Origin: Tretioscincus oriximinensis
Taxonomy: Eukaryota; Chordata; Lepidosauria; Squamata; Gymnophthalmidae
Length of the DNA: 64,000 nt
NCBI GenBank assembly: GCA_022410635.1
Contig: JAJVDF010000261.1
Location: 848,227-912,226, forward strand
Direction of reading: 5' to 3'
Within the stretch, counting starts at the first letter, position 1, and the number at the start of each line of letters is the position of its first letter. Of the stretch, positions 45,911 to 59,050 are shown in pieces. The translations under genes and the position numbers were made by a program. The notes below the pieces were generated by a model, which had not been told where the DNA came from, searched no databases, and was given only the letters and a program-made list of their open reading frames with translations.

Positions 45911-46529
45911 TAAATGATGTAACGTACAAAGAGAATGGAAATGCAAAGGATAGCAACAAAGATTTTGCTTCCTTCTCTTACTAACTGACTCTTATTTTTT
46001 TAATCGACTCATTGTTCCTTTATATATTTTTGTTGTGTTCCTTACTATCAGAAACAGAAATGTGTGCAGCAAGAAAACAGACATGACACAACAACCCTGA
46101 GAAGTTCAGGTTAGACTGATTTTGGATAGTCAGATATAAACTCCAAAGCTACATATAGGTCTAGTATTTTATTATTTTGTAGCTCTTGCTGTAAAAAAAA
46201 CCTCACTCAAAATTAGCTCCAGCTGTTGGCATATTTCATCCCTTTGGTCTGTTTTTTATCTGATAGAAAAGAAGGAAATAACCACTTTTAAGCACCATTC
46301 ACTGTCTTCAGTCTGTCTCACACACACCCTGGCTGTGTCCTCCTCAGAATAGGAATCGCATAAAGGAAAGTTCACATACTTCCCACTGACCCTCAGCAAC
46401 CTTTTTGTACTTCCTGGACTNCTATCCACTTGAAAACTACAAAATGGAAATATGATTCTTCAGACATCATTCATAACATGAAGATTAAGCAACATATCAT
46501 ATTGAGTTGATTTGGAGGTGACCAGCTTA

Positions 46530-47100
46530 TATAAGAAAACATCAGAGAAGCCCTGCTGGATTGGACCACAGTTCATCCAATCCAGCATCCTGTATCACAT
46601 AGAAATCCCACATTGTTTTGTGCATTCTCAAGAAGAAGATAAAGATGAAAGCTTTACCTGCTCTCAGTTCTCTGCAAATGGCCTTTAGAGCTTTCTACAG
46701 CCTGTAAATTTTATTTTTTTTATTTATACTTATACCCCGCCCTATACCCAAAGGTCTCAGGGCNGCCAAAATAGTAAAACATCACTACAAAATTAAAACA
46801 GTATAAAACAATATTTAAAAGTAGGGACAGAGATGACTTTTCTTCANACAAAGGCCAGGTAAAAGAGGTGCATCTTCAAGGACCTAAAAGAACCTAAGCA
46901 TCCATTCTAGTAACCATTGATATACCTGTCCTCCATGAATTTGTGTGACCCTTTCTTAAAAGCTATCTAGGCTAATTGCTGTTAGTAAATTCCATGAACC
47001 AATGATCACTGGATGAAGAAATTCTTCTCCTGTTGACTCTAGTTCTCCTGCTCATCAGCTTCATAGGCCATTTTGCCCTGGTCCTTGTTCTAAATTCTAT
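46530..47100 (-). mobile_element. older CR1-like 3' end, interrupted by another repeat
   Basis: 46530-46706 and 46888-47100 are parts of one minus-strand copy (agccctgctggattggacca... and tccattctagtaaccattga...). Between them, 46707-46887 is the (AAAT)-tailed dispersed repeat in minus orientation (tttatttatacttatacccc, gccctatacccaaaggtctc). The CR1 is more diverged than the others, so it is an older insertion. Confidence 0.65.
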
Positions 47101-49169
47101 CATGGAATAGGGATATTGATGTCACTATGGTAGGCTTTGCCTGGGGCTTTCTATAGATTGCATTATCATATGAATGGCAGACCCTTATTCTGGAATATAA
47201 TTCAAAATAAGGCCGAGTACAGAAAGTGCCATAATTTCCTGATTCTAGTATTGTGCATTTGGAAAAAGATAAAATATTATTACTATGTCTTTACTTCACA
47301 ACAGAGGATTGGTGGGTCTGTTTTCCCAGGATCCCAGAATACAATTTAAAAAGAAGAAGAAAAATATATGTACCTACTGTACATAGCTGTGCCTTTTCTA
47401 TGTTTTTTATTTTTCAAAAAATACAGGCATGATGAATTATTGTGATTTCTAATTTCCCCAATCCCAAAAGCTTGGTTTCATATCTACAGAGTTTTGTTAA
47501 AGTTCTCTAAATCACAGTCAAAAGAAGAAAAGAAATCACAGATAAATCCACTAACAACAGAAACTTGCAGGAAATGTACTACTTGCCATGTGATCCATTT
47601 CGACTGTAGGTTGGAAAGAGGAAATCACAACCAAAATGGCCTAAATTGGTGATGTTTCTATTGGAAACCTCACCTAGTGGCACAATGCTTCCACTAGCTA
47701 TATGCCTTCTCTATGTCCTCTCTTGATGGAGAATCAAGCTGAACAATTTGATATTGTTGTGGTGAGGCATTCTACCAGTTTTGTCATTTTAAACTGTTTT
47801 CTATTTTCTCTCTTTGCACTGGCTTCTAAAGCATCTGTGTTTGTTCCTCTGATAGCCGTGGGAGCTGAACTTTATTCAGGAAAACATAAATTACTTCTTG
47901 TGTTGACTCGCTCTCAAGAGTGCACAGTTTTGAATAAAAGGATTTAAATAGCTTATTAATCTCAGTTACTTTGGTGTCTAGCTCATTCTGGTTGCTCTTC
48001 AATAAAAAAAAAAGAAAAGGACATTCAGCATCACGATTGCTTCAGCTTTCAAGCTAATGGCCTACAGCCTGTTTTCCAAAAAAGAATTATTTTGTAGAGC
48101 ACATACATGCAAAGATTTTATATTTCTGCCTCTGTTGTCTTCGGAACCCACTGGATTGTAACGGTCACCTACTTTAGAGAGGGAAGAAAAGTTTGAATGT
48201 GTCCTTGAAATGAAGATATGTGTTTCAAGGACACAATCATTTTTTCCCCTATAGGTGACTGTGGGATTGGAAGAACAGATAACTTCTTTCACCACATGTT
48301 GCTGGACTGTGCCATCCCCAAATTGCCCCCTCCTCAAGCATTCAAACCGTACATGGCACACAGGAGTAAAGGAGGCACTAAAGTTCCGAAGTGGTATTTT
48401 TTAAATGGAAAACCATCTATGCAGCTTCTCAGTTCTCTCCTGTTGTCTGTTAGGTCATTTGAAGTATTCCAATATTATTTGCAGCGCCAACCTCCCTGAG
48501 AGGTACCTGGATTTACTTTAGGAAAATCACTTTCTTATTCACACATCAGAAAGTTCATGCTCACAATCACTGAGATGGGTTTGGTTCAATCGAATACAGG
48601 ATATGCTTGAATGTTTGAACTGGGCTTTGCACATCTGTAGAGCCAATTCTACAGTAATTTCCACACCAATGTTCACAACATTCTTAATTCCTTTCTTTAA
48701 CCAAGACCTTGTGCACATGAGAGATTAATATGGGAGCACCACCCAGACACCCCAACACACATCCTAATGGCTTGTCAGTGATCCACTCACTACAACCCTC
48801 TAGTTTTCTGTGAGTTTTGAGAGAGGATGTAGTCCAATTTTGTGGAGGAACATTTGCTGCTGGGGTGAAATCTCAGCTGGAGCCGTACGAGATCATGGTC
48901 TTGGCAGCTAATCAGGGAGTGTCCCACACATTGCCATGGTAGTGGCATGCTCCTTGTGGGTAGGGCACTATTGCCCGCTCGCAAGAAATAAGGTANGTAT
49001 GTCTGTGGGGAGCGATGGTTTATTCCCAGGTTATAAACCTGTGTGTGCCTATGGGGATTATGATGAATTGATTTTAGGTAGTCTAATTGGCATCAAGACC
49101 CATTTTTGTAATATTTTTAAATGTGATTATCTGATTTCAAATTTTCAAACCATAGTTATGCATTTAAAT
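47101..49169. other. about 2 kb without a supported gene; one small perfect hairpin
   Basis: A 13-bp perfect inverted repeat (tgtgtccttgaaa / tttcaaggacaca) lies at 48198-48210 and 48223-48235 with a 12-nt loop. A pyrimidine-rich tract ending tttttcccctatag lies just downstream, followed by an open stretch to about 48499. A splice acceptor is conceivable but nothing else supports an exon. Confidence 0.45.
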
Positions 49170-49391
49170 GGTATAAATGGATACTAGGATGGATGTCTGG
49201 ATGTTGCCTCCGGGATGGAGCAACAGACAGTACTCCTGAAATGCCATTTGCAGGGAGTCATGAACAGGAGCATATTTTGCTTTCCTCTGTTCGGACTGCC
49301 CAGGTGCATCTGGTGGGCCTCTGTNTGAGACTGAAGGCTGGACTAGATGGGCTCCGGCCTGATCCAGTATGGCTCTTCTTATGTTCTTATT
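49170..49391 (+). mobile_element. CR1-like LINE 3' end
   Basis: 3' UTR only: ggatgttgcctccgggatgg, gaacaggagcatattttgct, gactgcccaggtgcatctgg, gatccagtatggctcttctt, ending atgttcttat. It is very close to 27720-27958 and 42128-42358. Confidence 0.85.
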
Positions 49392-49599
49392 TAAACCTGG
49401 TTTCATCCTCTGCAACGCAGTATCCTGGAGGAAGAGTTTTTTGACTTTCTACAATATTTGCATATTTGATAAAGAGTTCTTCTTGAACATAATTTATGAT
49501 ATTGACATAATGATCTTTAACTCTGACACTGTCTGAAATATGTCCATTATTTTAGGTACCATAATTTCTTTAATTGTCATTGGTGGATTGCTTGNTAAT

Positions 49600-49748
49600 A
49601 TAATATTTATTTTTTATTTATTTAATTTCTGTGCCACCCTGTACCTGAAGATCTTAGGGCGGTTAACAATAAAAACACAGTCACTATATTAAAAAAACAG
49701 TCTATTGATTGTATTTAAAAGTTGAGAAGAGACAGCAGTTTTCATAGC
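49600..49748 (-). repeat. dispersed repeat with (AAAT)n tail, minus strand
   Basis: The inverse of gccctaagatcttcaggtac and ttaaccgccctaag follows (TTTA)n, then ttaaaagttgagaagagaca. It matches 28381-28523 in inverse order and 63885-64000 in the same order. Confidence 0.65.
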
Positions 49749-52700
49749 CAAAAACCAGACTAATAATGCCCCTTACATACTTATTTACCTTTATTCAAAT
49801 AAGTTTTAATTTCTTGCCCCTCTTATTTTATAGCTAGGGTTTCTATTGCTAATTTAAAAAGATAATTTCTTTATTTCTCTCTGCTAATTGATTTATCTAA
49901 TCTACCTCTGTTTGTCCCTAATCTAGCTATTCCTTTATTGTAGATTTAATAACTGGACTTTCATTAGAAAACCTATGCTTGTATCAAAGCCTTATACAAA
50001 TCTAAGCAAATCATAGCTGTAGATATATTTATTTCACTGTCATATAAAGCATGGAGCAATATTCTAACTAGTTCATATAGCTACTGGAATAAATGCATAC
50101 TGGTCTCTGACCCTGTCTGCATAGGTGCAGTGATGCATTTTAGGGATCTCTTACACTACATCTACAACATTCACTGTATTGTAATAAATTCCTAAAATAC
50201 ATTATTGAGGCCTGTGTAGCTGAGCTTCTGTGTGTTCCCTTCCCACTTGTCTCAAAGCTGAACAATAGCAAAGGCTATCCAAAGCCATGCATTGTCTGAA
50301 ACAACAAATGCTAAAACATTTTGGAAGTAAGTCTTTATAACTTGAGGGCAGTCCCTGGTCTTAAGACAGAGCCAGAATGATGAGCTGAGCTTCTCATCTC
50401 GAAAATGAAAACTGAGACGGTTCTATGCATTCGTCTCTCCTTTTCTGAAACAAGTAGAGTATTGCTACTCCTAGGGCTTCATACAATGGGAAAGTTTTAT
50501 ATTGTCTAAAAGTCTCCACGGTTCTTGGCTTCAAACGAGAGATTTGGGGCTGGGGCCAAATTCAGATTGGCTCAGAGAGAGGAATGGAGGGAGATTTTGT
50601 TCACTCTGCAATTCAGAATGAACCTCCTCATTCATTCCACACCTGCCAAACCAGTTCTCAGGCTGGAACACATACACAATGAATTGATTTCAGGTCTGTG
50701 AACCCTTTCAGAATACAGTTTCCTCATAACAAGATGGTCAAAGCAGAATCTCCATTTTTAGTTTACTTTAAATAAAACATCCCTGGCTTTTTGAAAGAGC
50801 TAAATAGTTCATTGTTTGTAACGGATCTTCAAAATTTNCTCTCAAAAGTTGTATACTACAGTCTGTTGTCCTCTATGCATAACTGTATAGACAACAAAAA
50901 CTATTTGTCCCATTCATGGGTTTTTTTGTACTTGCCTTCGAGACAGTGCACAAAAAGATATTGTCCACATTGCAATCCACTTGGAACTGTCTCTGAGGTT
51001 CCCTACCTGTTCCAGAGCACCATTGGGAATGATGTGAGATTAGTGAGCACAGGACATTAGTCATAGATATTTCCAGCCCAGCTTGTTTGGCCCTATGGAC
51101 AATACTGTATGTGCAGTCCACACAACCAGTTCTGTCTAGAAGGCAGGAAATCCAATAATCAGAAACAAAGCTGAGCTTTAACAGAGAATGTTCCTGTATC
51201 CAGTGTGCAAATGGACTCAATTGTTCCAGACCATGACCAATCTGGAATAGTCTTTGGAGACTATTCAATTCAGATCTAGGTAAGTGGGAGTAATTGTTTG
51301 TTCTCTGCAAACATGCTTAGTAAACTTAGGTGACTTTACTGGCACAACACATCCCAGGAGCAGATTAGTCCACTAGGTAATGTTGTTTCCAATATTGAAC
51401 AGAATGGCAGGGAGGTAAAATGCATGAATGGTTAGATAACCATCATAGGTCTTGTCTTCTGAAAAATTATCACAGAGCTTTCAGTGGATGTTTCACTGCA
51501 TACTAAAAAAGAAACGTGACTACCAAAGCGAAAAGAAAACAGTTGCTTTCCATTCAGTTGGTCTCTCTGATGGAAAGAGTGGCCCTTTTTCTTCAAGTGA
51601 TCTGCTGTCCATATAGTGTTGTGGTATGATGTATGAACAGCAAGTCATTGGATGCTTTCCTGAAACAGAATATTGGAAAAGGGGAGTTATATAAGCAAGC
51701 TGTTTGGGTACAGGTTACATTGCATGTAAGATATGAGATGGTGCAGAGATGACCAGGTGTTGCCATCACATGGAGCCACCTAGGCTGCATGCCAAATGGG
51801 GGAAGAAGCAGTTNGGAAGGCAGTGAAGTGAATCTACAATCCACCTCACTGTTTTCCCTCATTTCCCCGCCCTGTCTGGCCCCGTTTAGCCACAGGGCAT
51901 GGAAAGAGCAGAACCATGCTGGGCACTTGTTGAGTGAGTGCACACAGCCTAGCTTTTATTTTAAAATAGTCCCTGGGTTTGCACAAGTTTTCACTTGGGT
52001 AAAAACAGGCTTTGTTTCCATGGGAACTGGAGACAGAAGCATCCCATAGGATCAGGGAACATGGCAGCAAGGGAAATCTCAGATGATCTCATGCTGTTCA
52101 TTTCCCATGCTGAAACAGCAGTGGGGAAATTTAAAGCTGCTGGCAAAAGTTAGCAACAATAGAAGAAGATCCGCAAATAACTCCCTGCCATGGGTCCTGA
52201 AACTTAAGTGTGCATCTGATTTTGCTTTCTGTCCAATTGTAGCACATGACAAACCATTAGCAGAGTAGACTTAATGTAGACTTAACTCTGCTCAGGTATG
52301 GTTGTGCAAACAGTGCATCACAAAAATGTTTCCCATTTGGATTAGATAGGAAACATCCATCGCAGAGTCATAAAGCTTATGTGCCTGTTTTTTCCCCTAG
52401 TGGGAATGCAGCCCTAGAGTCACATGTCATAGCCTATAATAAATAATTTGTGGGTTTGAGGGTTCTGAGGGCATCCCTAGGATATTAAATTAAATGGGGT
52501 CAGTGTGAGCAACTACTAAGCCCCTTGTTCTGAGGGCTTATCTGCCCCAGTGAGCATCCTAGAAATACAGGAGGAAGCTATCAGGAACATGAACGTTACA
52601 ATCAATTCAGTTTTGTTTATTAGATTTATATACCACAAATTTCCAGAGACTTACAAAAACTAAAATAAAAAAACTCAAATATTACAAACAAAATTAGTGA

Positions 52701-53063
52701 TCACTTAATTTAAACATTTCCAAAAGTCAAAATGAAAAATTTGTCTTCAGCAGTGATGGTTTTTTTTTAATGTTGCTTTGTAAACATTTCTAGACAGTGG
52801 AACCAAAAAAGGCTCTTTTTGATTCTGGTTTTAGCCCCAGTTCTCAGATACCACAAGAATATCAGGTTCTTTGAATAACCTAAGTCACAGGACAGGTAAG
52901 GACTACGCAGGAAAGACTGATTTGGACACATCCAGAAGATGAACCATATAGAATTTTACAGGTCAGGACATGTTTACATAGTCTCGTCAAACCCATCACA
53001 TAAATTAATTAATTATGTAAATCTCATTATTCTGCTAACCAGAAGTCAAGGTTTATCCAGAAG
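49749..53063. other. about 3.3 kb without a supported gene
   Basis: No coding signature; the 145-codon minus-strand frame at 50873-51310 has no recognised motif. A modest hairpin (accattagcagagt / actctgctcaggtatggt) lies near 52252-52300. It encloses a short tandem repeat, gtagactta twice. Confidence 0.5.
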
Positions 53064-53365
53064 CAAGAAGAAGAAAAAGAAAAAGAAAAAGAAGAAGAAC
53101 TGGATTCTTATACCTCGTTTTTCTCACCTTTCAAAGGGACTGAAAGCGGCTTACAAGGGTATTTTGCCCAAAGGCTGACATTCTATCTTCCCCACCAGGC
53201 TGTGGTGGTTCCCATGTATCTATTTGCAGTCAGCTGCAATTTCTTGCAATTCATCCTTTCGAATAGCTGGGTTGGCTAGAGCTACAGGCTAGGGGAAGGT
53301 GTTCACATCCAACACAGGGCTTCAAAACCCCATCTCCCAGATGAGAGACAGATTCTTTAGCGACT
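53064..53365 (-). mobile_element. tRNA-derived SINE, family A, minus strand
   Basis: A GAA/AAAG-rich tail (53064-53099) is followed by ctcacctttcaaagggactg, aaagcggcttacaagggtat, then ccccaccaggctgtggtggt and gcttcaaaaccccatctccc. It is cut within the tRNA-like head at about 53365. Confidence 0.8.
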
Positions 53366-55936
53366 TTTATCTGCAAAAACTCAGGAAAATATCACAGCTG
53401 CCTGATGGAAAATCAGTTAGATTATGCACTCTGCAAAGGGACCATGAAACCCTAAAAATAGTTGCTGGATGTGAATTAGCAGATGCAATAGAGGCAGAGA
53501 AATAAATCTGTTTATCATCACTGAATATTGCTCCAAAAAAGCTAGTAAACATGTTTTGTCACCTTCAAAACATTATTTCCTCCAATAGCATTCATGATGT
53601 CTTCTTTTCCACATAATTTCCTGGAACTCTATATAAAACCAGATTGTCAAATGAGCTTTGTAGGGGTGAAAAGGCCTTTCGGGGAAATAGTATCCAAAGC
53701 CACAAGACAGCAGATGACTATAGTTAGGACTTAGGAGCTTGCACCTTCTGTTTGGAAGGCCAAAGGTTCTGGAAGGCACCAATGTATGTATGTATGTATA
53801 TACGCATAGATGGATGGATGGATTCATGGATGTATATACAAAAGGCAGCTTGATAAAATGATGGTTTATAGAACATGTTTGGAGACTATTCCATAGTCTG
53901 GACACCTTATTCCAGGTTCCCATCCTCTTTGCTGTTATGAAAGGTGGTACAACTAGGAGGACTTCCCTCAAATTTNAAGGCACAGTTAGGAAAGGTTAGC
54001 ATGGGAGAAGGTGTTTCTTCACATAACTGAACCGAAGTAATTTAGAACAATCGAAGATAAATTTTAACTTCTTCGATTGAACTCAGTAACAAATTGCCAC
54101 CCAATGCAGCTAACACTGGTACAGCTGTTGTCCCTATAGAAAGAGTAATTATGAGGCAAAGAGAATGCACTGTTGATTCTGGCCTATAGATTAAGTTGTT
54201 GTGATTCTGCTAAATGCTACACTCCATTTTCAGTATAAATGGTTCAACTGGAATGTGCAAAGGTATGTTCTTATGAAAGTGCCCTAATATTTGGAGATCA
54301 CTAATATTCTTTCAAAATAATATTCATTCAATAAAATTACCGAATAGTAGTAACAAAACCCAAGCACAACCTGTAGAACAACTTGGACAATTAATAAATG
54401 CCTCCAAATTCTAAATAACATGTACAAGACCACATTGATCAGCTGATAATCAAAGGCAGGTTCTGAAGCAAGAACATGGACTGCCTGGCTGGCTATCAGC
54501 ATACTAGATAACACACCCAGGCTTAGCTTCATAAATATTTCCTCAGTTTCTAAGGCTGCATCATGATACCTCCACCCCAAATGTTAACCCAGAAAAATGG
54601 ACCTTTGACCCCCAATATTATTCAGCTGATTTTGCAGAATTGTTACACCTGCAGCCTCAGAGGCAAGAAGCCTTCCTGTGTATGGTTCCTTAAAAAGGAT
54701 TATGCCAGGAAGAACCACTGCTGAGCATGCTTAGTATTGACTTCCTGGTTAGCTGTCTCGCTGACTCCACATGGATTTACAGGTCCATGTACCGGCTTCT
54801 CCACAATTATTTTTCACAATAAGAATTTTAAACCACCACCACCACCACCCAATGTGCCTGCAGCCTTCGTTGCACGTTGGAGACATTTCCACATTCCCTC
54901 AGAAACAGTCCATCATCTGCAATTTAGCAAAATGTTGCCAAAACCTACCCTTGCTTGCAGCGCTATCTACCTCTTTCTTCTCTGTTGCACTGCAAATGGC
55001 AACCAAGCACATTCTGTCTTTATGCAGGACCAGATCCGCAGCCCGTAAAGCCACAAGCTTAGTGTGTGTGTGTGCCTTTTGTACACAGGCACCTCAATAA
55101 ATCTCAGTGCATTAAGATCTTCCATATGCTGGGGGTTGGATTGTTTAATAAATTATTTTGTACTTGGCTGCGGGCCGCTTGAGAAGAACAGCTTGAGGAA
55201 TCTTCTGTGCTGTGTTTAAAACCACACCCTTCTTGAGATGCAAGTGCCAGGGTAACTGGGAGAGAACATTCTCAATGAGAACAAGTATTTGGGGTGCGGA
55301 TGTTTAACAGGCTTGTGTCTGGCTGACCCATTTTAGTGAAGCTTTCAATGTCTTCATGTCATCAGTGGCAAATAAAACTAAAGAACAACATTCGTTGAAG
55401 GCACTGCTTAAAAAAAAGGAAAAAAANCTACCTTTCTTCATCCATGAAATAAAAAAAAATATCATAAATTAGAAGTTGGTTGGTTTTAAGAAAGGTAAAG
55501 AACGCATTGGAAGCACTGGAGGAAAAGTGTTTTCCAATTCCAAGTACAATTTAGACTAATGGAGATAAAGATTATAGTTGGTTTATGCTTCCAATCGCCT
55601 CCTTCCCCACAAAACGTAAGAGCACAAATCTGAACTTTGCTATTGAAGATTGGCTTGAATCTTGGTTGCCAATTGTTATGTGCTACATAGCTAACTTTTT
55701 ATAAATGCTCTTCAAAATATGCAGCTGAAAAGTATTTGAGACAGTGTGTGGTACTTTGTATGCAGGATTATGTATTAAATTTATATAATTCAATAGATTC
55801 TAAAATTCTAAATCCTAAAATTCAAATCTTGGGCCTTTGAACAAATTTAGGTGGAAATGAAGCTTCCACCCAATTGCTCCAAATCAAAGACACAACCTTG
55901 TCAAACGAAAAGTGACTACTAAGAAAAATGTAGGCT
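53366..55936. other. no gene seen; simple repeats
   Basis: (TGTA)n and (TGGA)n stretches lie at 53782-53822, and (ACC)n at 54831-54849. No supported gene. Confidence 0.5.
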
Positions 55937-56226
55937 CCAATGGTGCAGTAGCTAAGGAGGTGGTCTTTCATCTGAGAAGTTGGATTTCGAAGCCCTGNGT
56001 CAGATGTAGGGAAGATGAGCGCCTTCTACTAGCCTGCAGCTGTAACCAACTCAGCTATTCAAAGGAAATGCAAATTTGTAACCTGCATTTCAATTAGATA
56101 AATGAGTACCATCATTAACCTGATGGGGAAGATAGAATAAGATGTAAGCCTTCGGCCAAAAATTAACCCTATAAGCCACTCTGGAAAAGAGCAGGATATA
56201 AAAACTCAATTCTCTTTCTTCTTCTA
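55937..56226 (+). mobile_element. tRNA-derived SINE, family A, diverged
   Basis: The head ccaatggtgcagtagctaag with B-box-like ggatttcgaagccc is followed by tcagctattcaaaggaaatg, tgatggggaagatagaataa and gtaagccttcggccaaaaat, then a ttcttcttc-type tail to 56226. This copy differs most from the family and carries one N at 55998. Confidence 0.7.
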
Positions 56227-58210
56227 CTAAAATTGCTATTTTGCCATTAAAATCCAGCCATGTGGAAGGAGGCAGGAAAGGAAGAAAGCTAAAGGAAGTT
56301 GATTTTTTTAATGAGATTTTGTTTTAAAGCCTCATGTCCATGACCTTTATTAAACCAGTTATCAATAAAAAAAAAGTTTATAAAACTGACCACTGACACA
56401 AGCTGTTTGATCTCAGCAAAATTGTTCAAATCTCTCTATAAATAAGGCCCGTCGTTGTGATCATATCTGGAGGCATGTTGTCAGGGGTACAAGTCCCCCG
56501 GCCGAACTGCCACTTCATATTCACAGGGATTCATACAATACTTTTCATACACATGTGAGAATTCCCCTTCCCTGTATGATGTCTGTGGAATTTCTCAGCT
56601 TACGAAGCACCAGGAAAGCACCCACTATCTTGGGTACTACCTGCCTTCCCAAGCCCGCTTTTGCAAACTAGCGCTAGCTGAAGCCACATTGAAAGGAGAG
56701 GGCTGTTTCCACTTCCTCTCATCACTTCAATTGTTCTTGGCAAACCACTTGTTTGCAAAGCGCCAGCTGCAGCCACACCACGAAGGGTGCCACTTGCCTT
56801 CTCAAGCATGCATTTGTGGGCTTTTCCACTAGTAATATCCATAAAATCCTGATGCTAAAGCAGTTTCTGCACTTATCTGGTAATTCAAAATATGGACTCC
56901 TGTAGTCCATTTCATCTTTAGGTGAAACAGTGGTATTCCACACCAGGTCTACTAAGGACCTTTTAATTTGAAATACTGGTGATCTAAATGATACTGCTAT
57001 ATCAGTGCCATCTGTTGTGGAGCTATACATAAATCTGATACAAGCAAAACATGAATGCAACCACAAAAGCTATCTAACCCAATAAATATAGGCGTTGTCT
57101 ATTACAGCTATTCCAGTTCAAGCAAACCTAGAATCATTAAGATGAAACAATTGAGATAAGTGCAAAAGGGGTCATACTTTCAAAGGTTTAGTGAACAACT
57201 GTTGAAGATGCAAGATAAACTAACATTTTAAGTTCATTATTGCACAATAACACAATAAACTATATAACTTGTGGTTTTAGATTGGGAACACAAAAAAGAG
57301 AAAAATAAATTATGCCATATTCATAAGTTTGGAAAAATTCCAAATCATTTCCATAATCCTCCAGAAAATTCTGGGATTCATGCCTCCCTGCCACTTGTAC
57401 ATTTGTGAGAGTTCCATTACTAATTTGTATCAGTTTTAATTCCATTACAATCTCTCAGCAGTATCAGCAGTTAGCCAATTACTCCTTGCTTTTTAATTAT
57501 GATTTTGGCCCTTTTGAAAATCAAACCATGCAAAAACTTTGCACAATATTTCATGTAAAACTTTGACAATTATAATATTTTTATTTACAATCAGTTTATT
57601 ATATCACNCATTTGGAATTCAATGCTTTCTTTAGCAAACAAAAAAGGAAATAAAAAGAAAGCCCTTTACAGTTACTTGAAAATGTGAAACCAATCAACAG
57701 TGTATCAAAATTAACACTTGAAATCCAGAAATATTTTGCATATAGAATATTGAGAATAGAAATCACATAGCTGCCTGTCTTATCAAAACAATGTAGAAAG
57801 GTCAGATGCTTACAAGAAACAAAAGGTTTAACTATTTTTATTTTCATTGTCATGCCCATTATATTAGTGATAGCATTCAAATAATAGCCATATTAGCATG
57901 AATCAGAATATCTAGCAAAGTTAGCTCATAGAACTTTAAAGACTAAGGAGACAAAACAGAATTATGAGTTTTCATAGACAAAGGTTTTGGTCACACATTA
58001 TAAACGTTCTTCAGTCTTGAAAAATAAACAATGCAGGTTGTGGGTCCCCCACCCCNAGAATAAACCAGAAAAAAGCAGGTGAATGTCAGGGTCTAAAGCT
58101 TAGAAATAGATTTTGATGCCTTGCACACGAGATTGTCTTCATGTTGTAATAGCTCTATGATGGGAGATTTACCTCACCTAATTATGGGATCCAGTAGTGA
58201 CAGTTAGAAA
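56227..58210. other. about 2 kb without a supported gene
   Basis: No coding signature. Two stretches near 56640 and 56752 share ttgcaaa, gcgc and agccaca motifs and might be an old duplication. A very diverged piece of the snap-back repeat may lie at about 57930-58020 (gaactttaaagactaa). Confidence 0.4.
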
Positions 58211-58230
58211 NNNNNNNNNNNNNNNNNNNN
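58211..58230. other. assembly gap of 20 N
   Basis: The flanks are agttagaaa on the left (58202-58210) and agttagaaag on the right (from 58231). The same 9 bases on both sides suggest that the two contigs overlap and that the gap is not real sequence. Confidence 0.9.
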
Positions 58231-58413
58231 AGTTAGAAAGATGTCCATCATGGTGTTGTCAATGATGTGAAGATGGTCCATTGTGCTACAGAATTAGCAT
58301 AGAGGTTCTAGGAGGAAAAAGTGTAATTTTGGACCTTCTTAACACTACCACTGCTGGGTCCTTGCAATTAGGTGAGGCATCCATGATTGTCCAGCCATAG
58401 TTTCCACATTACA

Positions 58414-58625
58414 TAAGAACATAGCAACATAAGAAGAGCCCTGCTGATTTGGGTCACAGCCCATTTAGTCCAGCACTCTATCTCACATAATGGCCTACCA
58501 ATTGTACCTGGGCATTCTCAAGGAAAAGAAGGAGAAACCTTCACCTGTTCCCAATTCCCTGCAAATGGAGACAATATCAAGAAATCCATCCCAGTAGCTA
58601 TTGATACATTTGTAGTAGAAGTGGT
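58414..58625 (-). mobile_element. CR1-like 3' end, minus strand
   Basis: The run cataagaagagccctgctgat, then cacagcccatttagtccagc and gcctaccaattgtacctggg, is the inverse of the CR1-like 3' UTR. A short duplication of the tail (aagaacatagcaacataag) stands at its end. A second piece in the opposite direction lies at 58800-58905. Confidence 0.7.
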
Positions 58626-58799
58626 TGCAGGCGGATCAATCCACTTTCCTTAGGTGAAGAAGAATCCCAATTTAAAGTAATTTCTTAGGCATAGCCTGTG
58701 CATAGGTGTGGATTAACTTCTTCAATCAGAATGCATTGGAAAGAAGGGAGGCAATCTAAGCTTCAACTATTCTTGAAACTGTTTCTAAAAATCATTTGC

Positions 58800-58905
58800 A
58801 GGCAATCAAGAGCAAATAGATGCTTTCTCTTCTGTTTGAGGAAGCCCAGAAACAACTGATGAGGCACTATGTGAGACAAGATGACTGACTACATGGACTG
58901 TATAC
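58800..58905 (+). mobile_element. CR1-like 3' end fragment, plus strand, diverged
   Basis: The text agcaaatagatgctttctct, tctgtttgaggaagcccaga and ggcactatgtgagacaagat follows the CR1-like 3' UTR plan with many changes. (AAAT)n at 58944-58969 lies 40 bp further on. Confidence 0.5.
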
Positions 58906-59050
58906 ATCCTTTTTGTTTTTACCTTGAAAAAAATGCAAGCAAGCAAATAAATAAATAAATAAATAAATATTGCATTATTTCAACATGTGAGGAGCTTGCT
59001 ATGTACTCTACAGTTCAACTGTTTCATCATTCATCTGCATTCCCGAACAG

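Noticed and set aside
50873..51310. 145-codon minus-strand frame
   Set aside because: No domain, no neighbours and no conserved motif recognised; kept out of the gene list.
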